From Prosthecodimorpha hirschii (GTDB taxonomy: Bacteria; Pseudomonadota; Alphaproteobacteria; Rhizobiales; Ancalomicrobiaceae), in contig NZ_LJYW01000001.1 of assembly GCF_001305515.1 (NCBI RefSeq), forward strand, positions 1,286,320 to 1,350,319: 64,000 bases of DNA, given 5' to 3'. Below are positions 60,157 through 64,000 of this stretch, piece by piece; the first letter of the stretch is position 1, and each line of letters opens with the position of its first letter. Under the pieces are notes generated by a model. That model searched no databases. It was not told where the DNA came from and saw nothing but the letters and a program-made list of their open reading frames with translations. The translations under genes were made by a program, and so were the position numbers.

Positions 60157-61128
60157 ATGCTGACGATCGCCGATTTCGAAGCCGCCGCGGAGGTGGTCTA
60201 TCGCCGCCTCGCCCCGACGCCGCAAATGGCCTGGCCGCTCCTGGAGGCGGCCGTCGGCGCGCCGGTCTGGGTGAAACACGAGAACCACCTGATGACCGGC
60301 GCCTTCAAGGCGCGCGGCGGGCTCGTCTATGTCGACCGGCTCCTGCGCGAGCGGCCGCAGGTCAGCGGCGTCGTCTCGGCGACGCGCGGCAATCACGGCC
60401 AGTCGATCGCCCATGCGGTGCGCGGCACCGGGCTCGGCTGCGCCATCGTGGTGCCGCACGGCAATTCGGTCGAGAAGAACGCCGCCATGCGGGCCTTCGG
60501 TGCCGAGCTGGTCGAGCACGGCCGGGACTTCGACGAGGCGCGCGAGCGTGCCGTCGCCATCGCGGCCGAGCGCGGCTGGGAGATGGTGCCGTCCTTCCAC
60601 CGGGACCTGGTCGCCGGCGTCGGCACCTATGCGGTCGAACTCTTGCGGGCCGTGCCCGATCTCGACCGGGTCTATGTGCCGATCGGGCTCGGCTCGGGAA
60701 TCTGCGGGCTGATCGCGGCGCGCGATGCGCTCGGCCTGAAGACCGAGATCGTCGGCGTCGTCTCGGAGAATGCCGTCTGCTATCGGCTCTCCTTCGAGGC
60801 CGGACGGCCGGTCTCGACCAACACGGCCGTGACCTTCGCCGACGGCATGGCGGTGCGGGTGCCCTCCCCCGAAGCCTTCGCGATCATCAAGGCCGGCGCC
60901 GCCGGCATCGTCACCGTCTCGGACGCGGCCGTCGCCGAGGCCATGCGGCTCCTCTACGCGACGACCCACAACATCGCCGAGGGCGCCGGGGCGGCCGCGC
61001 TGGCGGCGCTGATGGCCGATCGCGACCGGCTCGAGGGCCGGCGGACGGCGGTGATTCTGTCCGGCGGCAATGTCGACCGGCCCTGGTATCGCACGGTTCT
61101 CGACGGCGGCACGCCGCTACCGGGGTGA
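60157..61128 (+). CDS. threonine dehydratase-like PLP enzyme
   Basis: 323 residues from ATG 60157. Fold-type II PLP motifs: KHENHLMTGAFKARGGLVYV with the Schiff-base Lys, SATRGNHGQSIAHAVRG, and VIPIGLGSGICGLIAA for phosphate binding; C-terminal VILSGGNVD. It lacks an ACT regulatory domain, so it is catabolic or hydroxyectoine-utilisation-like rather than biosynthetic IlvA. It would deaminate a hydroxy amino acid to a 2-oxo acid and ammonia; the exact substrate is open. It precedes the iron transporter operon. Confidence 0.88.
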   Translation: MLTIADFEAAAEVVYRRLAPTPQMAWPLLEAAVGAPVWVKHENHLMTGAFKARGGLVYVDRLLRERPQVSGVVSATRGNHGQSIAHAVRGTGLGCAIVVPHGNSVEKNAAMRAFGAELVEHGRDFDEARERAVAIAAERGWEMVPSFHRDLVAGVGTYAVELLRAVPDLDRVYVPIGLGSGICGLIAARDALGLKTEIVGVVSENAVCYRLSFEAGRPVSTNTAVTFADGMAVRVPSPEAFAIIKAGAAGIVTVSDAAVAEAMRLLYATTHNIAEGAGAAALAALMADRDRLEGRRTAVILSGGNVDRPWYRTVLDGGTPLPG

Positions 61129-61160
61129 CGGCAGAAACATCCGGAAAACTCCGAGGCTAC

Positions 61161-61177
61161 TTTTTAATTATTCTAAC
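61161..61177 (+). promoter_or_regulatory. possible Irr-type iron control element
   Basis: TTTTTAATTATTCTAAC resembles the palindromic ICE consensus TTTAGAA-N3-TTCTAAA at 11 of 14 positions by eye. It lies 27 bp before the -35 of the fbpA promoter. Relevant because the downstream genes import ferric iron. Confidence 0.35.
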
Positions 61178-61203
61178 TCGTTGAGAAATCACTCGAATTC
61201 GGT

Positions 61204-61232
61204 TTGACATCGGCAAAACCCCATGCCTACGG
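61204..61232 (+). promoter_or_regulatory. likely sigma-70 promoter of the fbp operon
   Basis: TTGACA (61204-61209), 17-bp spacer, CTACGG (61227-61232). The start codon lies 74 bp further on, giving a short leader with GAGGAG before ATG 61306. Confidence 0.6.
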
Positions 61233-61305
61233 TGCCGGCAGAGCGGAGCTGACGCTCAACCCGGAACGCAGGGCCTTGCCCCCTGATGGAACGAGGAGTT
61301 TGACG

Positions 61306-62343
61306 ATGTCTTACAATTGGGCCACCCGGCTCGGTGCCGGATTTGCCATGGTGATCGCGACCGCCGGCGCCGCTGCGGCTGCCGAGGTCAACGTCTATAC
61401 CTACCGCGAACAGCCGCTGATCCAGCCGATCTTCGACCAGTTCACGAAGGAGACCGGCATCCGCGTCAACGTCGTGTTCTCCAACAAGGGGTTGGAGGAG
61501 CGCATCCGCGCCGAGGGCGCCGCCAGCCCGGCCGACCTGTTCATCGCCGTCGACGCCGCCATCCTGGAGAAGGCCAAGGCGATGGGCATCGGCCAGCCGA
61601 TCAAGTCGGCGGCGGTCGACAAGGCCGTGCCGGCGCAGTTCCGCGACCATGACGGCACCTGGGTCGGCCTGACCTACCGCGCCCGCATCTTCTACGTCTC
61701 CAAGGAGCGCGTGAAGGACACCAGCCTGACCTATGCGGATCTGGCCGATCCGAAGTGGAAGGGCAAGCTCTGCGTCCGCTCCGGCCAGCATCCCTACAAT
61801 ATCGCCCTGATCGCCTCGATGATCACGCATCTCGGCGCCGACAAGACCGAGGCCTGGCTGAAGGGCTTCAAGCAGAATCTGGCGGCCAAGCCGTCCGGCA
61901 ACGACCGCAGCCAGGTCAAGGCGGTCTATTCGGGCGAGTGCGACATCGGCGTCGGCAACACCTATTACTACGGGCTGATGGCGACCAACGACAAGGAGCC
62001 CGAGCAGAAGGAATGGGCCAAGTCGGTGCGCGTGGTCATGCCGACCTTCGCCAGCGGCGGCAGCCATGTGAACATTTCCGGCGCGCTGCTCGCCAAGAAT
62101 GCGCCGAACCGCGACGCCGCCCAGAAGCTGATCGAGTTCATGGTCGGCGGCGAGGCGCAGAAGCTCTATGCCGAGCTGAACTTCGAATATCCCGTCGTGG
62201 CCGGCGTCGCGCCGACGCCGCTGATCGCCGATCTGGGCAAGCTCGAAGCCGACAAGGCGAGCTTCGCGGAGATCGCCAAGAACCGCACCAAGGCCAGCGA
62301 ACTGGTCGACAAGGTCGGCTTCGACGACGGCCCGGGCAGCTGA
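61306..62343 (+). CDS. fbpA: ferric-iron ABC transporter substrate-binding protein
   Basis: 345 residues, GAGGAG upstream of ATG 61306; Sec signal peptide ending near AAAA-AE (residue 26). FbpA-type transferrin-like fold: EVNVYTYREQPLIQPIFDQF, TYRARIFYVSKERVK, YNIALIASMITHLGAD, and GVGNTYYYGLMATND with the paired tyrosines that bind Fe3+. Delivers ferric ion to the permease that follows 111 bp downstream. A candidate iron box and a promoter precede it. Confidence 0.94.
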   Translation: MSYNWATRLGAGFAMVIATAGAAAAAEVNVYTYREQPLIQPIFDQFTKETGIRVNVVFSNKGLEERIRAEGAASPADLFIAVDAAILEKAKAMGIGQPIKSAAVDKAVPAQFRDHDGTWVGLTYRARIFYVSKERVKDTSLTYADLADPKWKGKLCVRSGQHPYNIALIASMITHLGADKTEAWLKGFKQNLAAKPSGNDRSQVKAVYSGECDIGVGNTYYYGLMATNDKEPEQKEWAKSVRVVMPTFASGGSHVNISGALLAKNAPNRDAAQKLIEFMVGGEAQKLYAELNFEYPVVAGVAPTPLIADLGKLEADKASFAEIAKNRTKASELVDKVGFDDGPGS

Positions 62344-62454
62344 TCCGGCGCATGCGCGCCATTTTCGGGCAGCTCGGCAATGGCCCCGACTGGACTCGGG
62401 CCGCGATCCCCGGCAGGACATCGGCATGATGTCCCGCCGGACCGCGATCACCCC

Positions 62455-64000
62455 ATGAGCCTCGTCAACGACCCGGACCTCAAGACCGGCGCCGATGCCG
62501 CGCCCGTCTTCGCCGGCACCGGCCAGGGCCGCACCTGGCGGGTGGCGGTCTGGATCGTGGCCGTGCTCGCCGCGCTGCCGCTCGTGGTCCTCGCCGTCGT
62601 CTCGATCTTCCCCGTCGAGGCCGACGAGGGCACCTCGCCCTGGCTGCATCTGATCGGCACGGTGCTGCCCGGCGCGACCTGGACCACCTTCCTGCTGATG
62701 GCCGGGATCGGCTGCGTGACGGCCGCGATCGGCGTCACCACCGCCTGGATCGTCGCCACCTGCCGCTTCCCCGGCCGCGGCGTCCTGGAATGGGCGCTGC
62801 TGCTGCCGCTGGCGATCCCGACCTATATCGTCGCCTATGCGCATGTCGAAGTGCTCGACTTCACCGGACCGGTGCAGAGCGCGCTGCGCTGGCTGTTCGG
62901 CTTCAAGTCCGCCAAGGACTACTGGTTCCCGAACCCGCGCTCCCTGCCGAGCGCGATCTTCGTGATGAGCCTGGTGCTCTACCCCTATGTCTACATGACC
63001 ACCCGGGCGATGTTCGCGCTGCAATCGGCGGCGACGATCGATGTCGCCCGCACGCTCGGCGCCGGTCCCTGGCGGGTCTTCTTCCGCGTCGCGCTGCCGC
63101 TCGCCCGTCCGGCGCTGGCGGTCGGCGTCACGCTGTCGCTGATGGAATGCCTCAACGATATCGGCGCGGTCGAATATCTCGGCGTCAAGACGCTGACCTT
63201 CTCGGTCTACGATACCTGGCTCAATCGCGGCAGCCTGTCGGGCGCCGCGCAGATCGCCTGCCTGATGCTCGCCGTGGTGTTCCTGCTGGTCTGGGCCGAG
63301 CGCCATGCCCGGCGGCACCAGCGCTTCAGCCACGCCGCCTCGCGCAACCGGCCGATGGCCGGCTACCGGCTGACCGGCAGCCATGCGGCCCTGGCCTTTA
63401 CGGCCTGCGCGCTGCCGGTGCTGCTCGGCTTCGTGGTGCCGGTCTCGGTGCTGGTCGACTATGCCTCGCGCCGGCTCGAAGTGCTGACCGATCCGGGCCT
63501 GCTGCGCGCGGCCCGCAACAGTCTCGTCTTCGCCTTCGCGGCGGCCGGGCTCACCGTCGGCATCGGGCTGGTGCTGGCCTATGCGGTCCGCCTCAATCCG
63601 ACCCGCACCGTCCGGGCGCTGGCGCGGGCCAGTTCGGTCGGCTACGCGGTGCCGGGCGCGGTGCTCGCCGTCGGCATCCTGCTGCCGCTGACCTATCTCG
63701 ACAACCGGCTCAACGAAGCGACCGCGCTGATCTTCGGCACCGGTGCCGGGCTGGTGCTGGTCTCCTCGGGCGTCGGCCTGATCTATGCCTATGTGGTCCG
63801 CTTCCTGGCCGTCTCGATCGGCTCGATCGAATCCGGCCTCTCCAAGATCAGCCTGCATCTCGACATGGCCGCGCGCACGCTCGGGCGCACCGCCGAGCAG
63901 AGCCTCGTCGAAATCCACCTGCCGCTGCTCCGGCCGGTGCTGGTCTCGGCCGGCCTGCTGGTCTTCGTCGATGCCATGAAGGAACTGCCGGCGACGCTCT
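62455..64000 (+). CDS. fbpB: ferric-iron ABC transporter permease (partial)
   Basis: 515 codons are visible; the gene leaves the window without a stop. The protein is a fused two-half permease with two EAA loops (ARTLGAGPWRVFFRVALPLA near residue 200 and ARTLGRTAEQSLVEIHLPLL near 480) and about ten membrane helices so far. Start at ATG 62455 (MSLVNDPDLKTGADAAP). FbpB/AfuB-type permeases take Fe3+ from FbpA across the inner membrane. The ATPase gene is expected beyond the window. Confidence 0.92.
   Translation, partial: MSLVNDPDLKTGADAAPVFAGTGQGRTWRVAVWIVAVLAALPLVVLAVVSIFPVEADEGTSPWLHLIGTVLPGATWTTFLLMAGIGCVTAAIGVTTAWIVATCRFPGRGVLEWALLLPLAIPTYIVAYAHVEVLDFTGPVQSALRWLFGFKSAKDYWFPNPRSLPSAIFVMSLVLYPYVYMTTRAMFALQSAATIDVARTLGAGPWRVFFRVALPLARPALAVGVTLSLMECLNDIGAVEYLGVKTLTFSVYDTWLNRGSLSGAAQIACLMLAVVFLLVWAERHARRHQRFSHAASRNRPMAGYRLTGSHAALAFTACALPVLLGFVVPVSVLVDYASRRLEVLTDPGLLRAARNSLVFAFAAAGLTVGIGLVLAYAVRLNPTRTVRALARASSVGYAVPGAVLAVGILLPLTYLDNRLNEATALIFGTGAGLVLVSSGVGLIYAYVVRFLAVSIGSIESGLSKISLHLDMAARTLGRTAEQSLVEIHLPLLRPVLVSAGLLVFVDAMKELPATL

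Noticed and set aside
61189-63918. 909-codon minus-strand frame opposite fbpA and fbpB
   Set aside because: Antisense artefact rich in His/Gln/Arg/Asp; the plus strand encodes an obvious binding protein and permease.

Overview
The window reads as chromosomal DNA of a high-GC alphaproteobacterium, most likely of the order Hyphomicrobiales (Rhizobiales). The evidence is the long CarB, the Lrp/ELM1-family/trxB/LysR gene order, a PdhS/CbrA-type histidine kinase, a phasin, a lanthanide-type methanol dehydrogenase, and a tRNA-His with A73, a known alphaproteobacterial peculiarity. Genus cannot be fixed from the sequence.

Layout. 1-10.4 kb: the 5' end of a membrane sensor, a BLUF photoreceptor, a GtrA-like protein, carB, greA, an Lrp regulator, an ELM1-family protein, trxB and a LysR regulator. 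10.4-11.0 kb: a candidate small RNA with a strong terminator, then a structured intergenic repeat. 11.0-23.6 kb: an exported nicotinamidase-like protein, then a lanthanide methanol-oxidation region (xoxF, xoxG, xoxJ, a CXXXCW protein, a quinoprotein-relay zinc hydrolase, a fused SoxYZ-like carrier and an NMT1/SsuA-type ABC transporter). The folP-folB-folK operon lies inside this region on the other strand. 23.9-36.5 kb: a membrane protein, aldose epimerase and PfkB sugar kinase, small exported proteins, an aldehyde dehydrogenase, a two-gene RND efflux pump and D-serine dehydratase.

36.5-53.1 kb is a defence/repair island. It holds the bacterial RNA-repair pair Hen1 and Pnkp (overlapping by ATGA), an Mrr-type endonuclease, an hsdR-like remnant, a complete type I Zorya operon (zorA, zorB, zorC, zorD) and a convergent helicase with a RelE-like N-terminus. 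It ends 614 bp short of tRNA-His. A diverged copy of the zorA 5' end (127 bp, gap-free) lies upstream of hen1, so Hen1-Pnkp-Mrr sit between two copies of it.

53.1-64 kb: a 1.2 kb gene-free stretch, a phasin, a very large PAS histidine kinase, a LprI-like exported protein, a threonine-dehydratase-like enzyme, and the start of a ferric-iron ABC transporter (fbpA, partial fbpB) behind a possible Irr-type iron box.

Working together: methanol would be oxidised in the periplasm by XoxF with electrons passing to XoxG; XoxJ and the relay proteins are the usual accessory set. No mxaF and no PQQ biosynthesis genes are present here. In the island, Zorya (a proton-driven ZorAB motor with effectors ZorC and ZorD) is a known anti-phage system, while Hen1/Pnkp seals and 2'-O-methylates ribotoxin-cut RNA.
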